A stretch of DNA of 64,000 bases from Paenilisteria riparia FSL S10-1204 (GTDB lineage Bacteria; Bacillota; Bacilli; Lactobacillales; Listeriaceae), in the NCBI RefSeq assembly GCF_000525995.1, contig NZ_AODL01000025.1:62001-126000 (forward strand), in the 5' to 3' direction. The position numbers and the translations under genes are program-made. Shown in pieces: positions 29,134-37,774 of this stretch. Under the pieces are notes generated by a model. The model was not told the DNA's origin and did no database searches. It saw only the letters and a program-made list of their open reading frames with translations. How positions within the stretch are numbered: position 1 is the first letter of the stretch; each line of letters begins with the position of its first letter.

Positions 29134-29488
29134 ATTTGTTTAAAATACTGTCTTCTAGAAATTCCAAGCGATCCCCATACATCCGTTCAATATGAGCATC
29201 ACCCCAATTACACAAAGCCGTCAAAATACTTTCCAATGACCTGCCGTACTCGCTCAATTCATATTCTACTTTTGGTGGTACTTGATTATACACAATCCGA
29301 TTGATAATACCGTCATGTTCTAGCTCTCGCAATTGTTGTGTGAGCATTTTTTGCGTGATGGATGGGATAAGCCGCTTTAGTTCGCTCGTTCTTTTCTTAC
29401 CGTGCGTTAGATGGCATAGAATCACGCATTTCCACTTGCCGCCAATAACTTCGAGCGTTGCTTCCACCGAAATATTATATTTTTTCAT
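29132..29488 (-). CDS. ytcD: HxlR-family transcriptional regulator (YtcD-like)
   Basis: 118-residue winged-helix protein. VIGGKWKCVILCHLTHGKKRTSEL and ITQKMLTQQLRELEHDGIINR are HxlR hallmarks. AAAGGAG precedes the ATG. It is divergent from an MFS exporter and aldo/keto reductase, the same arrangement as B. subtilis ytcD-ytbDE, so it probably represses that pair and itself in response to an aldehyde or redox signal. One cysteine (Cys22, in GGKWKCVIL) lies where thiol sensing occurs in some relatives; that last point is inference. Confidence 0.85.
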   Translation of the reverse strand: MKKYNISVEATLEVIGGKWKCVILCHLTHGKKRTSELKRLIPSITQKMLTQQLRELEHDGIINRIVYNQVPPKVEYELSEYGRSLESILTALCNWGDAHIERMYGDRLEFLEDSILNK

Positions 29489-29509
29489 CGCATTTTTCTC
29501 CTTTCTATA

Positions 29510-29550
29510 GGTACTAAAAAGTGCCTACATTACAAAAAAGTACGTACTTG
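29510..29550. promoter_or_regulatory. Probable HxlR operator between the divergent genes
   Basis: Perfect palindrome AAGTACGTACTT at 29538-29549, plus a partial copy GTACTAAAAAGTGCC at 29511-29525. This matches the GTAC-rich two-fold sites of HxlR regulators and lies in the divergent control region. Confidence 0.6.
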
Positions 29551-29624
29551 TTTTAATGTCTACTAAGTATCATAATAACACTTGTCATTAAAAAAGCAAG
29601 CCGAATTTGGAAGGAGTTTTTAGA

Positions 29625-30805
29625 TTGAAAGGGAACCGAAATATTTTTGCATTATTGGCTTTGGCTGTTAGCACTTTTGCAATTGGAACAACGGAATTTA
29701 TTAGCGTCGGGTTGTTGCCGCTTATCGCGGAGGACTTGGCGATACCTGTTAGTACTGCAGGATTAACCGTCTCACTTTACGCAATCGGCGTCATGTTCGG
29801 CGCACCAATATTGACTGCACTTACATCACGAATGAATCGCAAAACATTATTACTCGCCATCATGATTGTCTTTATTTTAGGAAACACGATTGCAGCGTTC
29901 TCAACAACGATTGCCTTACTACTCATCGCTCGCGTCGTATCTGCCTTCGCGCATGGCGTCTTCATGTCCATCGGATCGACCATCGCGGCTGACCTTGTGC
30001 CACCAAACAAGCGGGCCAGCGCCATTTCCATCATGTTTACCGGTCTCACCATCGCAACCGTGACCGGCGTCCCAATCGGCACACTCGTCGGACAACAATT
30101 CGGCTGGCGCACCGCGTTTATCGGCATCGCAGCAATCGGCGTCATCGCGCTCATCGCCAATCTCATCCTGATACCGCGCAACTTGCGTCCAGGCGCCAAA
30201 ATGACGCTCGGCGAACAAGTCAAAGTTTTAACAACAGGACCACTGCTACTCGTATTCGCTATCACGGCACTTGGCTACGGCGGCACATTCGTCGTCTTCA
30301 CCTACCTAACACCATTACTAGAACAAGTCACCGGCTTCCCAGCAAGCACCGTCGCACTCTTACTTTTCATCTACGGAATCGCCATCGCCGTCGGAACTCG
30401 ATCGGTGGAAAAGTCGCCAACAAGCGGCCAATCCAAGCCCTGTTCTACATGTTCATCGCACAAGCCGTCGTGCTCGGCCTGCTCTACTTCACCGCCCCAT
30501 CCAAAGTTTTCGGACTCGCAACAATACTACTCATGGGCATCTTCGCCTTTATGAACGTCCCTGGATTGCAAGTCTACATCGTCATCCTAGCCGAGAAATT
30601 CGTGCCAAAAGGCGTCGACATCGCATCCGCACTAAACATCGCAGCATTCAACGCAGGCATCGCACTTGGCTCCTACCTCGGCGGCCTCGTCATCACCCAC
30701 ATGCGCATCATTGACACCACCTGGGTCGGCATGATTATGGTTCTCATCGCCGTCGCCCTAACCGCTTGGAGTAAAAAATTAGAAACAAAACAGGAGGAAT
30801 TTTAA
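29625..30805 (+). CDS. ytbD: MFS transporter (DHA1, YtbD-like), frameshifted as read
   Basis: Twelve-helix major-facilitator exporter of the drug/arabinose-efflux type (FAIGTTEFISVGLLPLIAED, RVVSAFAHGVFMSIGSTIAA). Start is TTG at 29625 with AAGGAG 8 nt upstream. The frame breaks at 30393-30396: one extra A in GGAACTCG restores GNSIGGKVANKRP and a 393-residue protein; without it the first frame ends at 30554. It overlaps no neighbour and is followed 2 nt later by the aldo/keto reductase. Probable sequencing error in an intact ytbDE-like operon. Confidence 0.85.
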
Positions 30806-30807
30806 AA

Positions 30808-31623
30808 ATGAAAACAGTCAAATTAGCAAATGGAATCCACATGCCCGTCCTTGGACTTGGCGTATTTAAAGTAGAAGAAGGCGCAGAACTCGTATCCGCC
30901 ATCAAAGAAGCCACCCGTCTTGGCTACCGTAGCATCGACACCGCCGCAATCTACGGAAACGAAACAAGCGTTGGCCAAGGCATCCGCGAATCAGGCATCC
31001 CACGCGAAGACCTCTTCATCACGTCCAAAGTATGGAACGCCGATCTTGGCTACGAAGCAACACTCGCCGCTTTCGACGAATCCCTACGCAAAATGGAACT
31101 CGACTATCTCGACCTCTACCTCATTCACTGGCCAGTCGAAGGCAAATACACCGACGCTTGGCGCGCCCTTGAAAAACTACATCAAGACGGCCGTATCCGC
31201 GCAATTGGCGTCAGCAATTTTCAAATTCATCATCTCGAAACACTCAAAAAAACAGCCATCATCATGCCTGTCATCAACCAAATTGAACTCCATCCCCAAC
31301 TCACACAAAAAGACCTCATCGCATATTGCACCAAAAACAACATCCACGTCGAAGCCTGGTCCCCCCTCATGCAAGGCGGCCTTTTCAATAACCCGACACT
31401 CCAAGAAATCGCAGCCCATCACGGCAAATCCGTCGCCCAAGTCATCCTGCGCTGGGACTTACAAAACGACATCATCGTCATTCCAAAATCAACAAAACCC
31501 CATCGTATCGCAGAAAACATGGCTATTTTTGATTTCGAGTTAAGTGATGAAGAATGCGCGCAGATTGATGCTCTTAATCAGAATCTGCGCGTCGGGCCTG
31601 ATCCGGATAATATTGATTTTTAA
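30808..31623 (+). CDS. ytbE: Aldo/keto reductase (YtbE-like)
   Basis: 271-residue NADPH-dependent TIM-barrel reductase of aldehydes. Catalytic tetrad Asp44, Tyr49, Lys74, His107 (IDTAAIYGNE, TSKVWN, LIHWP) and C-terminal coenzyme motif IVIPKSTKPHRIAENM. AGGAGG upstream within the end of the MFS gene, so the two are co-expressed. With the HxlR regulator it forms a module like B. subtilis ytcD-ytbDE, plausibly for detoxifying reactive carbonyls. Confidence 0.94.
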   Translation: MKTVKLANGIHMPVLGLGVFKVEEGAELVSAIKEATRLGYRSIDTAAIYGNETSVGQGIRESGIPREDLFITSKVWNADLGYEATLAAFDESLRKMELDYLDLYLIHWPVEGKYTDAWRALEKLHQDGRIRAIGVSNFQIHHLETLKKTAIIMPVINQIELHPQLTQKDLIAYCTKNNIHVEAWSPLMQGGLFNNPTLQEIAAHHGKSVAQVILRWDLQNDIIVIPKSTKPHRIAENMAIFDFELSDEECAQIDALNQNLRVGPDPDNIDF

Positions 31624-31972
31624 TTGAATGTATGGGATGAATGCTAAATACAGCTGGAGGCTGCCGTACCGATTATAATGGGTAGGACGTAGTCTCTGGT
31701 TTACATAGATCAGGCGAAAGCGGTTTATATTCAAGAAGTTTGGGGCGCTTCAAAAAGAAGGCGGTAGTTCATGGCAAGTGGCTAGTTTTTAACCTTTCCT
31801 TCCGCGCATTTGTATGCATTTTCTTCAAAAAAAAAATCTCCGCAAGACTACTTCTTTTTTGAACGCATTTATTTTACACCCTGACTTCACATTAAAAGTT
31901 GGCAGGCAGCAATCAGCCATGTATGTATATTTAGGGTACACCCTTATCATACATCGCTCTTTGTTCAGACAA

Positions 31973-32011
31973 CAAAAAAACCATCGCGGAAAAGGCATTA
32001 GCCGCGACGGT
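31973..32011 (-). terminator. Terminator of the surface-protein operon
   Basis: On the reverse strand ACCGTCGCGG pairs with CCGCGATGGT, followed by seven T. It lies 160 nt past the stop of the LPXTG gene. Confidence 0.75.
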
Positions 32012-32119
32012 CAAAAAGAGAATTCACATTCCCATGCTTCTAAAAAGCATCTTTTACCAACGGATCACTGTTCTAGTTGGATGTAGATACCTATTATTAC
32101 GTTCCTTCTATTACAATGG

Positions 32120-32148
32120 GGGTGCCATCCACCTTGGAGATGGCACCC
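32120..32148. repeat. Hairpin directly after the LPXTG gene
   Basis: GGGTGCCATC (32120-32129) pairs perfectly with GATGGCACCC (32139-32148) around a 9-nt loop. No T run on the reverse strand; it may stabilise the transcript end or assist the terminator downstream. Confidence 0.6.
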
Positions 32149-32172
32149 TTTGGAACTTGTTAACACGTTTGC

Positions 32173-34074
32173 TTAAGATCTTCTTCTCCAGAGCAACATG
32201 CCACTAACGAAACAGAAAACGCCTAGGAACAGGTGTGCCATCGGTACACCGGAAGTATCTCCTGTGACTGGAAGTCGGGCCCCGATGACTTGTTGAACAG
32301 CGTCACTTCCTGCCTCCTGTATACTCGTGACAGGTAGACGTGTACCTTGCTTGAGGATCGTCGCTACTACTGGTGTAGCCGGTTTTTCATGCAATGGAAC
32401 TGCTTCTAAGGTTGCTTGCTCCAACTCGGAATCCTTCTCTGGTGTGGGGCTAGGGGGGCTTTGTTCTTGCCCATCTTTCTCCGGCTCTACTTCTTGTTCT
32501 TGGGCGCTATAGACCACCCGAAGCGTTGTCACACCTTCTCCGTATGTTCCTTTTGCCTCCGGTATTTTCGCTAGACGATAGCCTGGAATCGTCGGAAATG
32601 TCAGGGTATAGGCATCTCCAATTTTCCCCTCATATCTATCTGGCGCGCGCAGCACCTTTCCTTTGCTATCGACATATTGCACGTCCACGATTCCTTTTGT
32701 TGCTTCTTCTGGGACATATACAAGCGTGATTTCTTGCGGTTCTACTGTATACTGACCTGTTGAGGTTGGCGCTTCCTTCACCTCCTGATACCCATTAATC
32801 GTTGGCCATACCAGTTTATAGGCTTCTCCTACATTGCCTGTATAAACATCACTCACATGTACTGTTTTTCCTTCTGCATCGACATAATGCACATGGACAC
32901 TTCCTGTTTCGACTTTTTTATAGACAAAGCGTACCGTCTGCGGTTGATCACTAAACACACCAGTCGCATTGGATGGCTCCGCTACTAAGGTATACCCATC
33001 CACTGCCTTCGCAACGGCTTCATAAGGAAACTCCTGCATCCCTTGCAAGACAATAGGTGCCGCCAACACATCCCCTGTTTCAGTTTCATACTGCACTTTA
33101 ACTGGTTGACCAGCAACTTGAGGTTTCACTTCTTGATCAAAAGCGATACCAAAGCTCTGATACTTATTTTTGCCCGGATGTTCTTTAGTAATGCTACCTG
33201 TCCCTATTTTGTTCCATGTCACCATCCCATTTCTAAAAGTTCCTATCTCATCACCGGTTTTAAAGTTCATCCATAAACGTACATCTGATAATGGGTTTCC
33301 AAATCCATCAAGTTGGTCAATAGCCGTTGGTTTATTAACAATTGTTGGTGGCAAAGTAACCGTCGTACTAATCGAATAGCTGGTATCCTCTCGCTGAAAT
33401 AATGGTAAATCTTTTAGTGTCCATGCATCGTCAAAATAACCGTGAATGGTTATATGTTTTAGATGCGTTAAGTTTCGGAGTGGCGCAATACTTGTCACAC
33501 TCGTTTTATTTAACTGCAACTGTTCTAATTTCGTTAAATTAGCTAATGGCGATAGATCCGTAATCCCTATGTTCGACCACAAGAACAAATACTCTAGATT
33601 CGTTAAACCACGTAAGGGGCTTAAGTCTGTTACACTACTGACATCACCCATCGATAGGTACTTTAATTTTTTTAATGGGGCTAAATAAGAGAGGTCATCC
33701 ATATCTGCGCCATAGTAATAATGAAATGCTTCTAGGTTGCGTAGATATTGCATGCCTTCCATATCAAAGGTAACCTCTTTTCCCAAATCCAGTGCTACGC
33801 TTTTAGTGACACGATCAAAGTCTGCCTGTGTCACTATTCGAGTAGCATACTTCCGCTCATTTTTCACATACTCCGCTTCCGTTGTCTGCATCATCTCTGG
33901 GCCAAAGGACGATCGTGTGTAGATATCTGGCATGACTTCTTCGAAGGTTTTCCCGACTGGAAAGACTGGCGCATCCTCCGCCTGTGCCGTTTTCGGTAAC
34001 CAGATGGTACTTCCGATTAAAACAATACATAAAAATAGTTTAATCCAGCTAAATTTAGTCATTTGTTTGTACAT
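32173..34074 (-). CDS. Internalin-like LRR-MucBP surface protein with LPXTG anchor (copy B)
   Basis: 633 residues. Signal peptide (1-about 32, ending KTAQAE), a unique N-terminal cap (YTRSSFGPEMMQTTEAEYVK), about five 22-residue leucine-rich repeats (LTNLEYLFLWSNIGITDLSP), an Ig-like inter-repeat domain, three MucBP repeats (about 300-510), a proline/glutamate-rich spacer, then LPVTG at 601-605 with a hydrophobic segment and RRRS tail. Sortase A would link it to peptidoglycan; MucBP repeats bind mucin or glycans in characterised proteins. The start is the ATG at 34074, because AAAGGAG is 7 nt before it and directly abuts the alternative ATG at 34080. It overlaps the preceding gene by 20 nt. 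Confidence 0.9.
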   Translation of the reverse strand: MYKQMTKFSWIKLFLCIVLIGSTIWLPKTAQAEDAPVFPVGKTFEEVMPDIYTRSSFGPEMMQTTEAEYVKNERKYATRIVTQADFDRVTKSVALDLGKEVTFDMEGMQYLRNLEAFHYYYGADMDDLSYLAPLKKLKYLSMGDVSSVTDLSPLRGLTNLEYLFLWSNIGITDLSPLANLTKLEQLQLNKTSVTSIAPLRNLTHLKHITIHGYFDDAWTLKDLPLFQREDTSYSISTTVTLPPTIVNKPTAIDQLDGFGNPLSDVRLWMNFKTGDEIGTFRNGMVTWNKIGTGSITKEHPGKNKYQSFGIAFDQEVKPQVAGQPVKVQYETETGDVLAAPIVLQGMQEFPYEAVAKAVDGYTLVAEPSNATGVFSDQPQTVRFVYKKVETGSVHVHYVDAEGKTVHVSDVYTGNVGEAYKLVWPTINGYQEVKEAPTSTGQYTVEPQEITLVYVPEEATKGIVDVQYVDSKGKVLRAPDRYEGKIGDAYTLTFPTIPGYRLAKIPEAKGTYGEGVTTLRVVYSAQEQEVEPEKDGQEQSPPSPTPEKDSELEQATLEAVPLHEKPATPVVATILKQGTRLPVTSIQEAGSDAVQQVIGARLPVTGDTSGVPMAHLFLGVFCFVSGMLLWRRRS

Positions 34075-37000
34075 CTTCATACTCCTTTATCGTTTGTATT
34101 GGTGTTGTAGATACAGGGACGACTAATCGTTCGCGCACTAAATTTCCGTCTGAGGCAACAACCTCTATCACCTGTTTTGTATTGGTTATAAGTCCTTGTG
34201 CTGAGATGAGATAAGGGCGATTGGGATCGGTCGTTTGTAATGACCCGCTTTTCTTCGCGACCCCATCCACATAGAGCACAACCTTCGTTACACCTCGTGG
34301 GAATTGTCCTCGTATATAGGCATCCCCTATAACATAGGGTTCCACGGTCAATGGGTCTTCTACACGGACTTTCACTCGATTTAAAATCTCTGAACTTCCA
34401 CGTACCATTAGCAGCTCTACATCTTGAATTGCCGTGTCTATCAATCCTTTGGCATTAATACGATAGCTTCCCGTACTCGCATCCAGTGCGCCACTTTTCT
34501 TAGCCACACCGCCTACATAGAGAACCACCTTCGTAGCTGCAGGATCATAGAGGCCGACAATATCCTGACTATCTAATGGGTAGGGGGATACTGTGAGACG
34601 ATAAGATGGCGTTAGCGGTTGTTGTGTGACTGCATACTGATACAATGGGTTGGCATGTTTATTTCGAGCAACCAAGAGAAGTGCTTGTGTCGCTGCCCTA
34701 TCTATACCAGTTATTTGAAAAGCACCAGATGTAGCTACTTTCGCTGTGGCGATAGGGATTCGTTTTCCAGTATCGAGCTCCTCCATATTAGCAATTGGCG
34801 CTTCATAGACATCTACGCGGTCGATATCCATGCCCGCCTGCCCTCCTATCGTACCGAATGAGGGCAACCATTGCACTTGTTCGAGACCGTAAGCCGTCGC
34901 AACACGTGTAAACGCTGGGATCCCTTGGAATGTATTGGTTTCACCACCAGTAAATCGATTATTGGACCGCTCACCAAATTTTGTATCCCCAATGATGGCC
35001 TGATTCCAGCTATTGGCGACATTCTGCTCTATTCGGCTCACGCGGTCTTTCGAACTTGGCATCGCAGTATCTTTATCCGCATTATGCATCTCACGGAACG
35101 CAATCGGTGTAAACACGTCACGTAAACTAGGTACTGATTTAGCTTTTCCGCCTGCTGCTGTCTCCAAATAACCGATGGCGCCTAGTTGATTACCCGTAAT
35201 GACAAAGCCCATATTACTAGAGGCAAGACTAATTCCTGCAACTTGCACCGAATGCGGCCGCTCCAATCCAATTTTATTCTGCTCTATTGTGAGTTTTCTA
35301 GTTAACTTGATCGCTATCCCACCAAAGAAGAGCGTATCGGCTTCTCTCGGATAGACAGCATCAATGGTATTATTCGCAATGAGGGCATCCTCTGTATAGC
35401 CTTTACTAGTCTCTGCTTTTGGTAATACATTTCCTGAGCTGTCAAATTGAGGTATGTTATCGGTACTTCCCCACAAGACAATACCAGCTTGTGATGTTGG
35501 CGTTAGAGTATCTGATACCCAAGCCTCTCGATCTTGTTGTTGGTTGATTCGATTATGGGTAATACGAACTTGTTGTGATGGAAAAAAATAACGTTGGCTA
35601 TATTCTTGTCCACCAATGACAATGGCGCGGTCAGCACCAATCACTACGTTTTCTTGAATGGTATAGTTTTGAACCGAATGTCCATCAATCCCTTCCCAGT
35701 ATGGGTTTTCTAAAACGACATTTTTTTCTACTGTGATGTTTTCACTGACTGGAAAGAGCAGTTGATCTGGTGAAATGGTTTGTCCTAATCCATTTGGCTT
35801 ACTAATCTTCCGCATCGAAGCAGCAATACCATAGAAATGTACTCGTGCAGTGCCTACTTTGTCGTGGCCTAATTTTCGAACCAACGTTTGATGAATACGC
35901 ACATTCTTTCCAGAGTAAACCATAATCCCATCATGCCCCATGTTATCGACGGCCATTGGATGGGAACTCGGCGTTGGCGCCTCTGTCCCTTCTATCGTGA
36001 CATCATAGACTAAGTCCGCCATAATGCCCGTTCCATTAAAATTTTCAATCTGTACATCTTGGATAAGAATGTCATGTTGATACTGGGATAAGGGAGGAGG
36101 AACAGCCCCCTCGGGTTCATACTGTCCATGTAGTGTAATCCCATTTTGATAGTACAAATCGGACGTTGGTTTATCTGTCAGATCTCGTTGTCCATCTAAT
36201 CGTAGTTGTTTGATGGTCGTATAGTTATACAAACGAACTAGTGAATCATACTGGAAGTTCCGATCCTCTCTCCCTTTTTCGAAATACTTTGGTTGACGTA
36301 TGAGCGTTGTCGTCGTGCTTTCCCCTTGTATGCTGATCCCTTCTAAGACCTTGATTTGGCGCAGCACTTGCCATGTTCCTTTTGGGATAATCAAGGTTCC
36401 TTTGTGATGGTTCTGGTTACTTGATAACTGATTCAATACGGTTAATGCTTGTTCTATCGCTTGTGAATTAGACATCTCTATGACACCTTTCGCATCACTG
36501 CCTTCCATCAAGAAAAAATTATTTCCAATAATTTCTTTCCCGTCCGCATTCAACAGCACTAAGGGTGTTCCCTCTGGTGTACTGCTTGCCGCTTGTATAC
36601 CGACAGGAGGGGCTATCTTTTCGCCACGAACGTCTTGCGTGACAAACACGCTAAAAGAGGCACTACTTGCACTGCTCTCTCCATACCATGCTTTATTGGT
36701 GCCAGGTGTCGCCCAATAAAAGCTAGTTTCCCCTGATGGTTCCAAGTTTCCTGTAAAACCAACAGGGGACAGCGGCTGGCCATTCTCATCCCAAATCGGA
36801 ATCCGTTGGTTTTCTCCCGTTGTTGTCGCTTCCTCTGTGACTGCTTGCGATAAAGCCTGAAAACCATGCGTCTTCACAACGGCTAAATCCCTTAAAGCAC
36901 GCAAATCCATGACTTTATTACCGGAGATGTTTAACACGGTGAGGGATGCCAAACCTGCTAATGGCGCTACATCTTCGATTTCATTTCCTACTAGGTTCAC

Positions 37001-37309
37001 TTCTTCCAATTGTGGTAAGTCGCGCAACCTATCAATGGATGTGAGGTTTTCATTTTTCAAGGACAGCACTCGTAGCTGCTTTAATGTTTCTATTCCTTGT
37101 AAGGAGCTGATTTTTCCCGTTTGATCGCCTTCTAAATAGAGCGTCTCTAATGCTGGTAAATGTTCTATAATATCCACCTTAACAAATTGGAGAAGACTGA
37201 TACTTAGCAGAAATAACCTTTCTGTTAGTGTTCCTAGGAACGCTATATTTTTAATGAAACAAGCCAAGTCCCTATTGTAAATGACTTGGCTTGTTTTTCG
37301 CTTATACAA
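34055..37309 (-). CDS. LRR-beta-helix-Ig secreted-type protein, 5'-truncated (copy B)
   Basis: Open for 1084 codons, but only from 37168 downwards is it homologous to copy A (39842-43232). The first 47 or so residues (MYKRKTSQVIYNRDLACF...) are unrelated, lack a signal peptide, and run across a hairpin at 37257-37296, so the true 5' end with signal peptide and first LRR has been lost. The remainder holds LRRs (LQGIETLKQLRVLSLKNENL), a right-handed parallel beta-helix region of the pectate-lyase type (GTLIIPKGTWQ, LIQDVQIENFNGTGIMADLV, NYTIQENVVIGADRAIVIGG), and two C-terminal Ig-like domains (KVVLYVGGVAKKSGALD; KVVLYVDGVAKKSGSLQ). Probably not exported as it stands. Confidence 0.75.
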   Translation of the reverse strand: MYKRKTSQVIYNRDLACFIKNIAFLGTLTERLFLLSISLLQFVKVDIIEHLPALETLYLEGDQTGKISSLQGIETLKQLRVLSLKNENLTSIDRLRDLPQLEEVNLVGNEIEDVAPLAGLASLTVLNISGNKVMDLRALRDLAVVKTHGFQALSQAVTEEATTTGENQRIPIWDENGQPLSPVGFTGNLEPSGETSFYWATPGTNKAWYGESSASSASFSVFVTQDVRGEKIAPPVGIQAASSTPEGTPLVLLNADGKEIIGNNFFLMEGSDAKGVIEMSNSQAIEQALTVLNQLSSNQNHHKGTLIIPKGTWQVLRQIKVLEGISIQGESTTTTLIRQPKYFEKGREDRNFQYDSLVRLYNYTTIKQLRLDGQRDLTDKPTSDLYYQNGITLHGQYEPEGAVPPPLSQYQHDILIQDVQIENFNGTGIMADLVYDVTIEGTEAPTPSSHPMAVDNMGHDGIMVYSGKNVRIHQTLVRKLGHDKVGTARVHFYGIAASMRKISKPNGLGQTISPDQLLFPVSENITVEKNVVLENPYWEGIDGHSVQNYTIQENVVIGADRAIVIGGQEYSQRYFFPSQQVRITHNRINQQQDREAWVSDTLTPTSQAGIVLWGSTDNIPQFDSSGNVLPKAETSKGYTEDALIANNTIDAVYPREADTLFFGGIAIKLTRKLTIEQNKIGLERPHSVQVAGISLASSNMGFVITGNQLGAIGYLETAAGGKAKSVPSLRDVFTPIAFREMHNADKDTAMPSSKDRVSRIEQNVANSWNQAIIGDTKFGERSNNRFTGGETNTFQGIPAFTRVATAYGLEQVQWLPSFGTIGGQAGMDIDRVDVYEAPIANMEELDTGKRIPIATAKVATSGAFQITGIDRAATQALLLVARNKHANPLYQYAVTQQPLTPSYRLTVSPYPLDSQDIVGLYDPAATKVVLYVGGVAKKSGALDASTGSYRINAKGLIDTAIQDVELLMVRGSSEILNRVKVRVEDPLTVEPYVIGDAYIRGQFPRGVTKVVLYVDGVAKKSGSLQTTDPNRPYLISAQGLITNTKQVIEVVASDGNLVRERLVVPVSTTPIQTIKEYEDVQTND
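37257..37296. repeat. Perfect inverted repeat at the duplication junction
   Basis: AAACAAGCCAAGTC (37257-37270) pairs with GACTTGGCTTGTTT (37283-37296), a 14-bp stem with a 12-nt loop, followed on the plus side by TTCG. It lies inside the apparent 5' end of the truncated copy B gene, indicating that this stretch is really intergenic. Confidence 0.7.
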
Positions 37310-37332
37310 AAATATGCTATCGCTTGTAAACT

Positions 37333-37379
37333 GAATCTAACAAAATACCATTGTGTTAGATTCGGCTTTTTTGTTTTTT
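37333..37379 (+). terminator. Hairpin with plus-strand T run
   Basis: GAATCTAACA (37333-37342) pairs with TGTTAGATTC (37354-37363), followed by GGCTTTTTTGTTTTTT. It reads as a terminator on the plus strand, where no gene is evident, so it may limit antisense transcription or be a relic brought in with the junction. Confidence 0.55.
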
Positions 37380-37396
37380 AGTAGCACTTTTTGCCA

Positions 37397-37774
37397 TTAT
37401 CCGAGATTCATATCCGCCATCTTCTCCTTCAAAGAAAGGAGTTGTTTATATATGACAATCGCTTCTTGTATCGTTCTCGTATTGGATAATTCCTTGATAA
37501 CTTTCGCACCTTCCCTTTGATTACAGGATACTATCTCTTTGACATCATCTGCATCCCAACCCATTTCTTCCATTAATACATCATAGGCTGCTGTTAATTC
37601 TTTTCGTTCCTGCAAAACGGTTTGTCGGATATGTTCCACCATAAATTGCGCCACGCGATTTTCCAAGGCTAGACTTTCATCATACGGCATCTCATTCACA
37701 TGAAAATGGAAAGATAGAGACAGGAACATCCTGGAAGACCTGCTAACGCTTTTTCTTACAATTGCCTTCTCCAT
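37397..37774 (-). CDS. Hypothetical protein between the duplicated operons
   Basis: At most 125 residues; the start is uncertain because no good ribosome site precedes any ATG (alternatives at 37774, 37729 and 37690). From MPYDESLALENRVAQFMVEH onward it is charged and helical (IRQTVLQERKELTAAYDVLMEEMGW, then IVIYKQLLSLKEKMADMNLG). Its longest form overlaps the end of the copy A LPXTG gene by 19 nt. No counterpart follows copy B. It may be a fragment of a larger gene. I do not recognise a family. Confidence 0.4.
   Translation of the reverse strand: MEKAIVRKSVSRSSRMFLSLSFHFHVNEMPYDESLALENRVAQFMVEHIRQTVLQERKELTAAYDVLMEEMGWDADDVKEIVSCNQREGAKVIKELSNTRTIQEAIVIYKQLLSLKEKMADMNLG

Larger units (their letters stand above)
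31624..32172. other. 549-base intergenic region
   Basis: No convincing gene. It holds two hairpins (31973-32011 and 32120-32148, listed separately) at the end of the surface-protein operon. A stretch near 31705 (GATCAGGCGAAAGCGG) shares only a short GCGAAAGCG string with the dispersed repeat. Confidence 0.6.

Noticed and set aside
37333-37363. Inverted repeat as the end of an insertion sequence
   Set aside because: No transposase, no matching distant partner and no target duplication are visible; a terminator-like hairpin explains it.
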